A stretch of 64,000 bases of DNA. It comes from Annona cherimola (Eukaryota; Streptophyta; Magnoliopsida; Magnoliales; Annonaceae). The translations under genes were made by a program, and so were the position numbers. A model generated the notes under the pieces. The model saw nothing but the letters and a program-made list of their open reading frames with translations, was not told where the DNA came from and did not search any database. Each line of letters starts with the position of its first letter. The stretch's first letter is position 1. Of the stretch, positions 1-10,377 are shown piece after piece. Where the stretch lies: NCBI GenBank assembly GCA_030490835.1, contig CM059977.1:21991335-22055334 (forward strand). Reading direction: 5' to 3'.

Positions 1-42
1 CCTGGTTATGTGGTATTGACTTGCTATTTGAACCATCAACAG

Positions 43-1402
43 GAAAGTCTTTGAAAGGGCAGAGCCAGAAGGTGCAGCAAGAGGTTTTGCAGGTGGTCAT
101 CTACTTCTTATCCCGATTTTTCTGTAGTTATATGATTCCATTGGAAAGGAAAATAAAGGATTCCCAATGGAATGTGCTTTTAACCTGTACCCTACATATT
201 TTAAGTTTATTCACTTTAGGGTGGAAGTCATTTTCTATGTTTCTTATGTTATTTACTATCCTTTACAGTCCTTTCGATCTGACTAATCACCCTTAGCAGT
301 TTTTTTTTTTTTTTGTGACAATTTTCCTTCTCTTGCACAACAGAAGTTTCGGTCTGGTGGCTACAATGTTATAGTGGCAACTTCAATTGGTGAAGAAGGC
401 CTTGATATCATGGAAGTTGATCTAGTAATCTGCTTTGATGCCAATATCTCACCGTTAAGGATGATTCAACGCATGGGAAGGACTGGAAGAAAGCATGATG
501 GACGAGTTGATATCCTAACACTTCTAACTTGATGTGCATGAACACAAAATCGAAATTTCCTCGATTTCATGTTATTAATTTATTATTATTGCTTTTCAAT
601 TTTCCATTGAAGCTTCTTTGACAAGTTATTACTAGTTTTGGCATGCGAAGGTGCCGAGTTGAAAGGATACTTGAAAAAGCAAGCAAACAGCAAGGCAATA
701 AGAAAGCACATGCATAATGGGGGAATTAATAGTTTCGCTTTCCATCCCAGCCCTAGGATGGTAGCCACTATCATTCAGAGAATGTGATTTTTCTGTTGCT
801 TTACATATTTTGTTTTTTCCTGATGCATTCCCTTTTGTTTCCATAGATTCCTCATGCTTGCAAGCCTGAAGTACAGTTTGTTCAATTGTCAATTGAAAAA
901 TTTGTTCCTCGGGGAAGGAAAGTGAAAGAAAGCCCCATGCATGGATCCGCACTTGATCATGCTCTGTCAGATGCTGAGATGGAGAGAATTGCAAAATATT
1001 TCCGTTCTGAAGAAGGCCCATGGAGACCCTCGCTTATTTCTTTTCCTGATTTCCAAGCTTTTCCTTCCTCAGTGTATAAAATAATGCATTCTTACAGAAC
1101 AACTGCGATGCTGGTTGATTCTGTGCAAAGTCTTCAAGGATTACCATCTTTTAAAGTAAATCAAGCAGTTCTGAATGAGGTTACATTTATTTTTATCATA
1201 TTCATATTCTAGTTTTTGGTTGAAATATAACTTCATTTTGTTTCAATTGAAACTTTCCTATTTCTCTTGGTTCAGGTCAAGCAGTGTTCAAGTGAATATG
1301 CCAAAAATACAAATTTCCCACCAGATTATAACTGTGAAAAAGGTAACTTAATGACTTTACAAACTCGTGCTGCATCTGATCTGACTATTGGATCCAAAGT
1401 AT

Positions 1403-1440
<38 letters not shown>

Positions 1441-4400
1441 TTCTGATTGCATTTGTGTCTCTAGTCTTATCCATTAAAATTATATGAACAATGAACATGT
1501 CTACATGGATTTTTTAAACAGCAAATTCTTTTAGATACACTGGTAGAAGTTACTGGATATTATATTAGTTAGCTGAACTGCAAAAATAATATTTGTGCTC
1601 AGCTGTGTTATTGTCCTGTGATCAGCCTTTGTCCATTTTACTCACTCTCCAAGAATGTTATGTGTGTTTTATCTCTTCTTTAAGGAAGAAGAGAAGTCTG
1701 TGGTTGATCTCCCAACTTTGTGTTGTGGTTTTGTTTTGTTTTTTCCTTTAGTTATTACTGATATTGAGCAGAAAGTGGAAACTTAATGTTGTATTTATCG
1801 GACAAAGTACTAATGAACTCCGAATGCAGATCTGTTAATGGCAGATTCAGAAATTGATATTCTGGATGTGAAAGCATCTCAGAGGGATATGTCAGAGGAC
1901 GAAGATCCTGAATATATTGCAGAAAAGGCAAGAGGGATTCCAAATCCAGACCTTTTAACCATCCACAATGCCCAAACAACAGCAGTTCCAGAAATTGAGA
2001 TCCTGGATGTCAAAGCATCTCAGAGGGAGACATCAAAGGATGAAAATCCTGAATATATTTCAGAACAGGCAAAAGAGATCCCTGCTATTCACTGCTGTCT
2101 TTTTGACACAGATTTTGTATCTGTGAATGCTTTTGGGAGGGTCTTAATTTCATCTGTTCCTGTCCTTCCGGTCAAGGGAGATGGTCATTCTTGCCAAAAT
2201 GTCCCAGCTAGCTTTGCAGAGACACTGAGAAACGTTGAAGAAGTTACTTTTGCTTTTAATGTTCATAAAGACGTGTGTTTGCTTCTTAACTCAATTCATA
2301 CACTAAAAGATTCCATTTTCTTTTGGAACTTTTGTGTTTATCGGCTTATTTGTACATTTCAGGCAGTTGACTTTGATGCTAACTCAGAGCAAATTCTAGA
2401 AGAGCATACAAAGGATGTTCCCCACGCACCTTCAAAAGTAAGGTTGGCAGGACAGGAATGTTACACTAGCACGGGAATGCAATCATCTCCAGACAATGAC
2501 TCCTGTGCTCATCTAGTGGATTTGGATTTGAGTCCTCGCTTGACAAATTTCATTGAGAAAGGTGTTGTCCCTGAATCTCCTATAGCTGCAGGTTATTGTT
2601 GCTACTCTTCCGAAGTGGGCCACATGGTTTCTAATAACTTTAGTTTCCAGCATAGCAAAACCACAACCCATATGAATATGAATAACCACAATTCAAACAT
2701 AGAGGTGGGGAAAAATGTGGCAGTGGAGAGATGGCATTCTCCAGATACTCAGATGAAGGACTTGCCTTCTCCAAAATGCAATCCGTGCAACATCCCCAGC
2801 TATCCTTGTCTCTCTTCAATGAAATTGGGTTCAGAGAAGTATGAGTTGTGCAACGTGCCATCCACCAAAGTTGAACCACATGACAACTTGTCTCCGATTA
2901 TCAAGGAAATTCACACTCCATTATCCAACAAAAGAGCCAATAGCTCTGGTGAGGATTGGTGCCTGGGTTTGGAAGAGGCATCAAGATCTATTAAGAAAGA
3001 AATAAAATTTAGAAGGCTGCGTAAGTATGGGGATGCTGGACATAGGGTGTCCTCAAAGAGTTTGAAGGAAGCTTCCAATGGCATTAGAAAAGACCTCTGC
3101 ATGTCCTTAGCACAAACAAAATTCATCCCAGTGAAGGGTCCAGGTAAATTAGAAGATGTGGTGATGCCTTGTTTTAAAACGTATGCTTTTACAGTTCCCC
3201 TTTGTGTTGAATGGTTGTCCTTTGTGACATAGAGATGCCTTCGTCAATTTTTATATTTTATAGGAATAATACCTTATAAAAATTGCATATATCTTTCTGA
3301 GAAACCTAGTTAATATAATATAAGAAAATGTTTTGTGGTCTAAAGTATTTGATCCAGGCTCAAGGTGGGCAGTTAACAATTATGATGGTCCATAAATCGA
3401 TTGATGTTTATGTGGCATCTAAATCTGAATCAAGTCATGTGATCTAAATGCATGGTCATCTAGGAATGGTAGCTGTCACTTCGTGACCTGGTGATGATGG
3501 TAATTTTTTGCTTGAATCACATATTCCAATGTATGACACATTGACACATGTTTGCTTAGGGGATGTTCTAAAGCATTCAAGACACTTGAATGGGATGTGA
3601 ACAAGATTAGATTTCTTATTCCCAATACAACTTTTTCTATTTCGATACAAAATTTCATTTTCCTTACATTTCCAATACCAGTTTTTTCGTTCCCAATATA
3701 TATGTTTATAGTCTCATCCCATTTCTCCATCCCATTCAAGCCCCTTGTATACAGCCGAACAGCCACTAAGGATGTTGTTAAGGACTGACATCTAGTAAAT
3801 TCTCTGCTTATACACTTCTCACTTCAAAGTTATCAACATTTTCTCCTGTGACTTCACTTTCTAAAATCCAATCTCTTTCATTAAGCCTTTTTTAGTGGTC
3901 TGCATTCTGATATTGTATACAGGTGTCATTTACTTGCCTGGTTTGTTTCGATGATAACATTCAGCAATAACTATGACGATTAGCTATTTGTCTAATGATT
4001 CAGGTAAGCAGAAGTCTAAGAATCATGCCAGAGCCTTCATTGAAGAGGAAGCTGAGTAAGAAAATTATAGGATTTTCATTTAGATGATGAAAAATATCTT
4101 TTTGTTAGTTCAAACATTTAGATGATGTGAATTCAATTATCTAATGGCACACTTTAATCAGATTAAACCTCTTGCCAGCTCATCTTTTTCTTAATTTTTT
4201 ATTTAGGGCATCTTTAGATGCTGAAGTGTCTGAGGATGAAGAAGATGACAAGGACGATGACGAATACGATGATAGTTTCATAGATGACAAAATAAATCCT
4301 ACTTCGATCACCTCAAAAGGAGATGTTGGAAGTGATATGATGGCAATTTACAGGTCTGACTGAAAGTAGATGATTTGTTTTTATCATTGGCATTGTTTTA

Positions 4401-5497
4401 TTAGTCTTAAGTTTTCTTGTCATATGCATTTTATTTTGCCATTCCTATGCTGCTAATGCATGAGTTCTACAACCAGTTTGTCTTTATTTTATGCATTCAT
4501 GATGAGGTATTGACAATCTTTTGGGTAGTTGTGATCATGTTTGCTTCATTGCCACCTAGATGTACCACTTGTATTGGCATTTACTTTTTTCTCAATCAGC
4601 AAAATATCACTAGCCTTATTTAGAGATGAATAACCAGTTTGCTTTTATTGCGTAACTTTATCTCTTAACAGAGAAAAAATGTAAATTTTAGAGAAATACT
4701 GAAACATCGCTACATCACAATTGATTAAGGCATGTGCAATTAAACAATTGATACAAAAAACACATTAAATGCTACTCCTAGAAACACTCCCTTGATATTT
4801 TTTGTGTTTGATACTTTCTAGGTCTGAAAATTGTGCGTCATTGTAATTGGAAAACTGACTTGGCTGTTGTTACAGGCGTTCGTTGCTTACTCAGTCACCC
4901 ATTGTGTATCAATCCAACTCTTCTAACAGTTTGACCCACGAATCTTCAACCCCTACTACTGTCAGTAGCACAAGCCATTCATCCAAAAAGATAACCAATT
5001 TCATCGAAGGTGAACTCCATGTCCATTCTGCAAGTCGGTATGAAAGCAATTCTGCAAGTCGGTATGAAAGCAGTAAATCTGTATCTTGCCAAATGGGGGT
5101 CAAAGAGATGGCCCCACAAAGGGGAATCCTTGGTCCAACAGAAGGTGAAAGTAGGATTGCTAGTAGAAGAAAGAAGCTTTTTCATCAAGTTGGTTCTGAT
5201 CCTGAGGTGAAGTTATGTGAGGATTCTCCATTTCAATCAGAGGGCACAAGCAGAGCATCCCTAAATTGTTCTGCTGAAAACAATAGATTGACTACTAATG
5301 CATTTTATGATGATGATTTCTATGAGGGTCTTGATCTTGATGCTGTGGAAGCTCAAGCTACAGTCTCTTTGATGTGCAAGTCTAAGCCGTCCATGGAGAG
5401 GAGGCCTGCAGGGCTGACTGATTCTTCTACCGAAGTCAAGCAAGATAGGGGCCTTACCTCAGTGAAGTCACCGTCGTTTGATCTTGGGCTGTTATAG
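43..5497 (+). CDS. FANCM: FANCM/MPH1-type DNA helicase, C-terminal part (5' end outside window)
   Basis: ATP-dependent DNA helicase/translocase of the Fanconi anaemia M family; in plants it is known to limit meiotic crossovers and process stalled forks in the nucleus. Only the end of the helicase C-terminal domain is present: [17 protein letters not shown] (motif V region) and QRMGRTGRK (motif VI). Apparent exons: 43-92, 344-509, 633-760, 847-1179, 1276-1342, 1830-3143 (or split at 2243-2362), 4004-4055, 4207-4353, 4876-5497 (TAG). All phases agree when 510-632 is removed as an AT-AC intron. After the motor the protein is low-complexity: a duplicated 47-residue unit, basic stretches, then a very acidic run ([16 protein letters not shown]) and a short tail with a repeated SASRYESN unit. 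No ERCC4/HhH module is visible, as is usual in plant FANCM. The first exon's 5' edge is the least certain. Confidence 0.9.
510..632 (+). other. Putative U12-type AT-AC intron in FANCM
   Basis: The exon reading through helicase motif VI ends CGA GTT G, followed by ATATCCTAAC, close to the U12 donor consensus ATATCCTT. The intron ends in ...TTATTAC and the next exon starts TAGTTTTGGCATGC. Joining at these points gives R-V-V-V-L-A-C-E, the expected family sequence. A TTCTTTGAC at 614-622 fits the U12 branch-site consensus TTCCTTRAC with one mismatch, its A lying 11 nt from the 3' end. The GT-AG alternative (GT at 506, AG at 634-635) puts the next exon out of frame. Confidence 0.8.
1404..1437. 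repeat. (CA)n microsatellite in a FANCM intron
   Basis: About 17 uninterrupted CA units lie in the intron between the exons ending 1342 and starting 1830. Confidence 0.95.
1850..2130 (+). repeat. In-frame tandem duplication of 141 bp in FANCM coding sequence
   Basis: Units start at 1850 and 1991. Both encode E-I-[DE]-I-L-D-V-K-A-S-Q-R, then an acidic segment and D/N-P-E-Y-I. The period is 47 codons, so the frame is kept. Both copies carry a hydrophobic [I]-x-I-L core followed by acidic residues, the layout of a SUMO-interacting motif (inference). Confidence 0.9.
2243..2362 (+). other. Possible optional (in-frame) intron inside a FANCM exon
   Basis: The 120-nt stretch begins GTTACT, ends in a T-rich tract plus TTTCAG, has a length divisible by three and contains no stop in the coding frame. 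Its translation ([14 protein letters not shown] and similar) is hydrophobic and unlike the polar flanks, which favours an intron. Retention would add 40 residues. Confidence 0.6.
3561..3764. mobile_element. MITE-like element in the 3144-4003 FANCM intron
   Basis: The ends are imperfect inverted repeats of about 40 bp: GGATGTTCTAAAGC...CTTGAATGGGAT on the left, and the complement of ATCCCATTCAAG...GCCGAACAGCC on the right. There is no coding capacity. No clear target duplication was found. Confidence 0.6.
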
Positions 5498-6636
5498 TTT
5501 TGGCATTACTTAGCAATTGATCTCAACAGCTAACCATGTGAAGTGTCATTGGAGGAACTATTGGTCCAAAGAGTATCTTCCATGGTCGAGGATCTGTTGA
5601 ACCCATAGAATTGATTTCCATGATTGAGGACAAGGGTCTGCATTCATGGAGCAGGTTGGTTGTGGTTTTCTTTTTTCCCCTTCGCTGAAGATAAAGCCAA
5701 AGCAATCTTCATGTCCGGAGTATCGGAGTGGTGGGTTCTAACTTAAAAGCTAATCGAGGAAATCTCTGTACACTAAATTGTAGAAATGAACCTACATAGG
5801 GGCCTCGTTGGCCATCCAAATGATACTTAACTGTGTTAACTTGACCCGTTTGAATGTAGGTAGTGTAAATGTTTAAGGGCTGTGTATCATACACTTAATA
5901 TGAAATCTATGTACTAATGTAAATCCGATGACCTTCTAATCAATCTATTGATTTATTCCCTTTCTTTGCCTTCTTCGGCAATTTGCTTTAAGATTCATCA
6001 GACACTGAAATGCTCATTCATGCAATTGTAAGTGCTAGTTTCTCTCTTCAAACTTCCAATTCCTCGTCAAAATAGTTATGAAAGCGATGAGGATGACTTT
6101 AAATCTATTAAAATTTTAGTAATTGACAGAAACCTGAAACCTTAACCTGATTAAGTAATCCTTCAGTTTTAAAAGTGACGTTAGATTGAAAATCCTACAA
6201 CAACGTTAGGATTGCAGGAATAGGTTGGGCTGGATATTTTTCCATTCTACTTCAAAAGGGGTGGTTAATTGGAATTGCCCTCTAATTCCTCAATTATCCA
6301 CCATGCACTACAAAAGAATACAGCTGATCGCGTCAATGATTCTAAAAATCAGCAGGTTTTCAACATAAATCTGCAGGCGTGCACCAGATTCAATTGGATT
6401 CCTGAACCTGCATGAGTTCTTTTCCTTGTGAGAGTGACTCAAAAAGTGGCTTGGCTTTTCGCTTTCTGCTCCTCTCTTTCACCCTCGTGGCTTCACGGAA
6501 TGCATGGCGACTAAGGGCCCACGAGAAAGCACGTTCAAAACTGCAAAAGCCACAACTTCACCTCTCACAAATTCTTCTGTAAATAGAACGAGAACCCAAA
6601 ATCTCTCTCTCACATGCAATCAATCAATCAATCAAA
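5498..6636. other. FANCM 3' flank and intergenic DNA
   Basis: The 3' UTR of FANCM probably runs to about 5.9 kb, where AT-rich sequence with poly(A)-signal-like motifs lies. The rest holds no recognisable gene. CT-rich sequence and a short TCAA repeat lie just before the ORF at 6637 and resemble a 5' leader. Confidence 0.5.
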
Positions 6637-6870
6637 ATGTTAGGTGTTCTTTTCTTGTTCAGACTCCTCATCTTATTGGTGCCTCTCCTCGTTTCCACAT
6701 CTCTACTGATTGTCGCCATTTGGGCCATGAATCTACGTGGGTTCCACGAACAGGCTAACGAGGAGCTAATGCACGTTGTGCATCTGTTGTTTGAATCCTC
6801 CCCAACTCGCCACCTTCCTCTTCCTGCCCGACCCTGCTCTCCTCCTCTGCAATTCCAGGATAAGGGCTAA
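6637..6870 (+). CDS. Hypothetical 77-aa protein with hydrophobic N-terminus
   Basis: Not recognised. The ATG follows a TCAA-repeat leader typical of a plant 5' UTR, and the ORF ends in TAA at 6868-6870. Residues 1-30 (MLGVLFLFRLLILLVPLLVS onward) are strongly hydrophobic and could be a signal peptide or membrane anchor. A short amphipathic stretch (ANEELMHVVHLLFES) follows, then a Pro/Arg/Ser-rich tail (PTRHLPLPARPCSPP). This is the layout of small secreted-peptide precursors, but no known peptide motif (CLE, IDA, PSK, RALF) matches. GC is higher than in the neighbours. It could be a chance ORF. Confidence 0.4.
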   Translation: MLGVLFLFRLLILLVPLLVSTSLLIVAIWAMNLRGFHEQANEELMHVVHLLFESSPTRHLPLPARPCSPPLQFQDKG

Positions 6871-8261
6871 GTAATTACTCCTCCAGCTTCTTCTCATTCC
6901 AAGGACTGGGTTGCTAAGCTCTTGCCGTTTTACACCAGAGGCCCTCATTGCAGATGCATTTAGACGTTTGATATATAGCTAGTTGTGTATTGCTGTGGAT
7001 GGAATGTCCCAGCAGAGAATATTTCAGCTCCATAGACATAATCACCTTCTTGAAACATCCTTTTATTTCTTCATGGTGTTTGTCTGTTGGGCCATTTGTA
7101 AAATTTTCTTTAGAAGATCATTTCTCAATTTCAATTCCTCGTCTGCTGTACTACGGGAATTGATTGCTTCTTGTTCTCTAATACGTAAGCATGCGATGTT
7201 CCTTACCTGGTTGTAGAGCTCGAAATGTTGTGGTTTGAATGGTTGTATTATATTTATTTCAATGGTGACCCCAATATTGTAACGTATATTATCTCTCTAT
7301 GGGTACATCAGATCCCTTATTGACTTGTTCAAAGGGAAAAAACCGTGAGACATTTCGACCACTAGTTAGTTTTTAGGAGTACTCAATGAATATTTTTACC
7401 TTCGGATATATGATGGTAAGTCTTCAACTACAATCAAGATATAAATTATGTCTTATGCAATACAATGAATAACAAATCTATTCTCTTTGCCTTAATTGTT
7501 GTGCTTACCTTAGCTTCAAGAATGAGAGCCATCAATGCCAGTAAAAAGAAGTCCCGTTTAGCAAAATTAGTGCTTCTATTCCTTTACTTCATATAAAGGG
7601 TCTGTTTTATCATAGTTAATGAACTTGTCATTATTTGGATTTCCAAGTACTTGGAGTGAGTGAGTTAAGGTATCTTGAATTTTTAAGGTCTAGGATTCGA
7701 AGTTGGGTAAAGTCATATGCCTATTTACCCTTTTCTAAATTTGTTTTCCAACAGTTCCCTAGTTATACAATGTGGTTGACATGATAAAAATAAATAAATA
7801 TCATTAATTAACATCAATTTTATTATTTTCCCATTTTCTAGTAGTTATAATTTTCTTTTATAAGTGGGCATACAATTGGAAGTCTGCCCATGAATCAATT
7901 TTAAAAAAATAAAATAAAAAGAGAAAAAAACGAATACCCCGTGAAGAATATGCTTATGCGTTACAACATGCTTTAATTTATTGGGAAAATTGAAGGTCAT
8001 CAGTTAATGTAAATGGGTGGGTAGGTACGTCATCATCCTTTTTATTTGTTGCATATTCGAACATTCTGGGGAAGTTGAAACCAGACCAGCCTATAATTTT
8101 TTTTTTTAACCAAGGCGCAATGTAAATATCATTTTAGGTAAAAATATTTGTTGGCTATAATAGTTTTTAGAACATTTATTTACGAGGTTATGAGATGGCC
8201 GGCCTGCAGTTAAATACACGTATTAATAGTCTTGCAGCTATGTAGATTGGACTTAGGACTC
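6871..8261. other. Intergenic, no gene seen
   Basis: AT-rich DNA without a supportable ORF. The 6983-7216 ORF has no family features and could be 3' UTR of the small gene. The stretch around 7660-7720 contains AAGGTCTAGGATTCGAA, a box-B-like sequence that may be an old tRNA-derived SINE. Confidence 0.4.
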
Positions 8262-8738
8262 CGCTTATATAGAAGCGGTCTTATATCATTTTTTAGTTAA
8301 TGTAAAATTTAATCTATTTATTATATTTAACATCATAAGAAACTAAGTTTTATTTAAATCAAGTATGTACATAGGCTACATTTGCTTACAAATACATATA
8401 TTCATATGTAAATTATGAAAATGCATAAATCTATTCGCGCATGTATTAAAATGTAATAACACTTTATATAATCATTTATCCACATAATAGTGATATTTTA
8501 GATGGTTTAAATGTTGAAAAATTACTTTAAAATTAACATTTTAATATTAAATTATTTTATTATGTTGATTATAAACATTTATAGATGAGACTCGTATACA
8601 GTGAAAATAAATAAATGAAACAATTTCCATAATAATATAAATGATGCTAAATATAATAAATAAAGTGAATTCTTCATCATGCATCAAAATTTTAAAAATA
8701 AAAAAATTACATAGAAAAAAAAATTTAATAAAAGCGGC
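8262..8738. mobile_element. Fold-back MITE, AGAAGC family
   Basis: The ends read ...AGAAGCGGTCTTATAT and the inverted ...TTAATAAAAGCGGC. The two halves are roughly inverted copies (TTTAATCTATTTATTATATTT and complement). The same sequence recurs at 24131-24715, 27681-28136 and 44326-44807. Non-coding. Confidence 0.65.
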
Positions 8739-10377
8739 ACCAATATTGGTATATGAGTGTAACATATATATTTATATGCATTTTCCACTAAACATTTTCA
8801 CGCTTTTTTTTATATCATTTCCCCACTCATCAATTATCCGTACCTATCTTTCCATACTAATACTCTATTTTCTAATCATTTATACGAAAATTTTCATACA
8901 ATTATCCCTTATTCTTAATTATTACTCCTATTTTATCATATCACAATTTCACCATTTGCAAACAACTTTTCAGGTTACCAAATGCACCCACGTTCGAACG
9001 TGATCTGAATATTTATATAAGCTACTAGAGCAAAATTTTCAGCCGTTTGTGCTGCATTTTTATTGTTACGTCTGAATTTCCAATAAGTAATTGAATCTAA
9101 CGGAAGGCTTTGGATTTACAGCCCAATGCATCTTACGTCTGCTGAGCTTAGCGTATCAGAGGGGGAAAAAATGCTTGCTATCATAAAAAAAAAATAAAAA
9201 AAAAAGGAGAAAAAATTCTACCAGCTAGCATTTGCTTTTTCTTTTTTCTTTTTGTAAATTTTATTCGTGATATTAATTTTATAGAAATACTACTCTCTAC
9301 TTATAGACTTTATCTTATAAAAAGACATTAGGGACAAAAATCAAAGTTTGATTGATTAAGTTCATCCCAATGACTATTCAAATCAAGTAAGGGTGTGTCA
9401 TAAAGGATCTCACAGGACATATATGAGATGTGATTTCTCATTCCCAAACACCATTTTTTAAAAAATTTTAATATAATTTTTTCATTCACGGCACATATCT
9501 TTGTATTCTTACCCTATTTCTTCGCACCATCCAAGCCCTTTCATCTTTATGAGTAGGCTTTTTTTTTTTTTTTTTGATGGAGCTTTATGAGTAGACTTTG
9601 AGGCATGGAGGTACTATTGTTGTTATATAGCTTTGACAGTATGTTTACATTGCAAAAAAATAAAAAATTCTAGTCTAAATTAGCAGTAAAAAGTAATTTT
9701 GCAAACAAACAAAGTTTTTCTTTTTTATAAAATCAATAATTATGTAATAAAAGATGAAGACAAATGTTTTTATTTTTAAATGAGAAAAGACAAATGCTTT
9801 TTGGTGAAAGGAATTTTAGACAATCGGACCAGAAGAAATGTGAGAGAATGTCACGGAAAATACGCCAAGACAAAACATACTTTTTAAAAGTACGAAAAGA
9901 TGAAAAAAATGACTAAAATCTATAGAATAGTATTCAAAAAAATACATATTTGTTAAATATCTAAAGCAACTCAATTCTCCAATCGGATTAATTAGACCGT
10001 TTCCCAAGTAGGGAATTTTTCGATCCTTTTTTCTCCTCTTTAAAATGCAGTCTAATTAAATTTCAGATGAGTTGCACCAAAATTTTAAAAAATTAAATAT
10101 TTACGGAGAAATTAGCAAGATAATTTATTTTCAATTGATGCAGATATTAGAAAAATCATAACCCTGGGTTCTTGACGGGGAGAACAAGCAATCTTCTTTC
10201 TTTTCTTTTTTTTTGCTGTGGCACAGTTGCAGCCGTTGGATGACAGAAATCTGACACGTCGGCCGCTCTTTCAGGAACAGCTGAGAAAATGCTCCGTTGA
10301 TTCTTCGCTACCTCAGGAATAACTGATTGAGTGAGTCGAATTCTGGGGCTGAAGGAGGAGGGAAAAATCATCCGTCG
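8739..10377. other. Intergenic DNA and IF1-like gene promoter region
   Basis: AT-rich, with several homopolymer runs and no gene. About 9390-9552 weakly resembles a MITE (GGGTGTGTC start, complementary to a CCATCCAAGCCC end). The GC-richer stretch from about 10150 is probably the promoter and 5' UTR of the next gene. Confidence 0.4.

Noticed and set aside
1404..1437. CA run as a functional signal
   Set aside because: Ordinary intronic microsatellite.
6983..7216. 77-codon ORF after the small hydrophobic ORF
   Set aside because: No family match and no leader-like sequence; better explained as 3' UTR or intergenic DNA.
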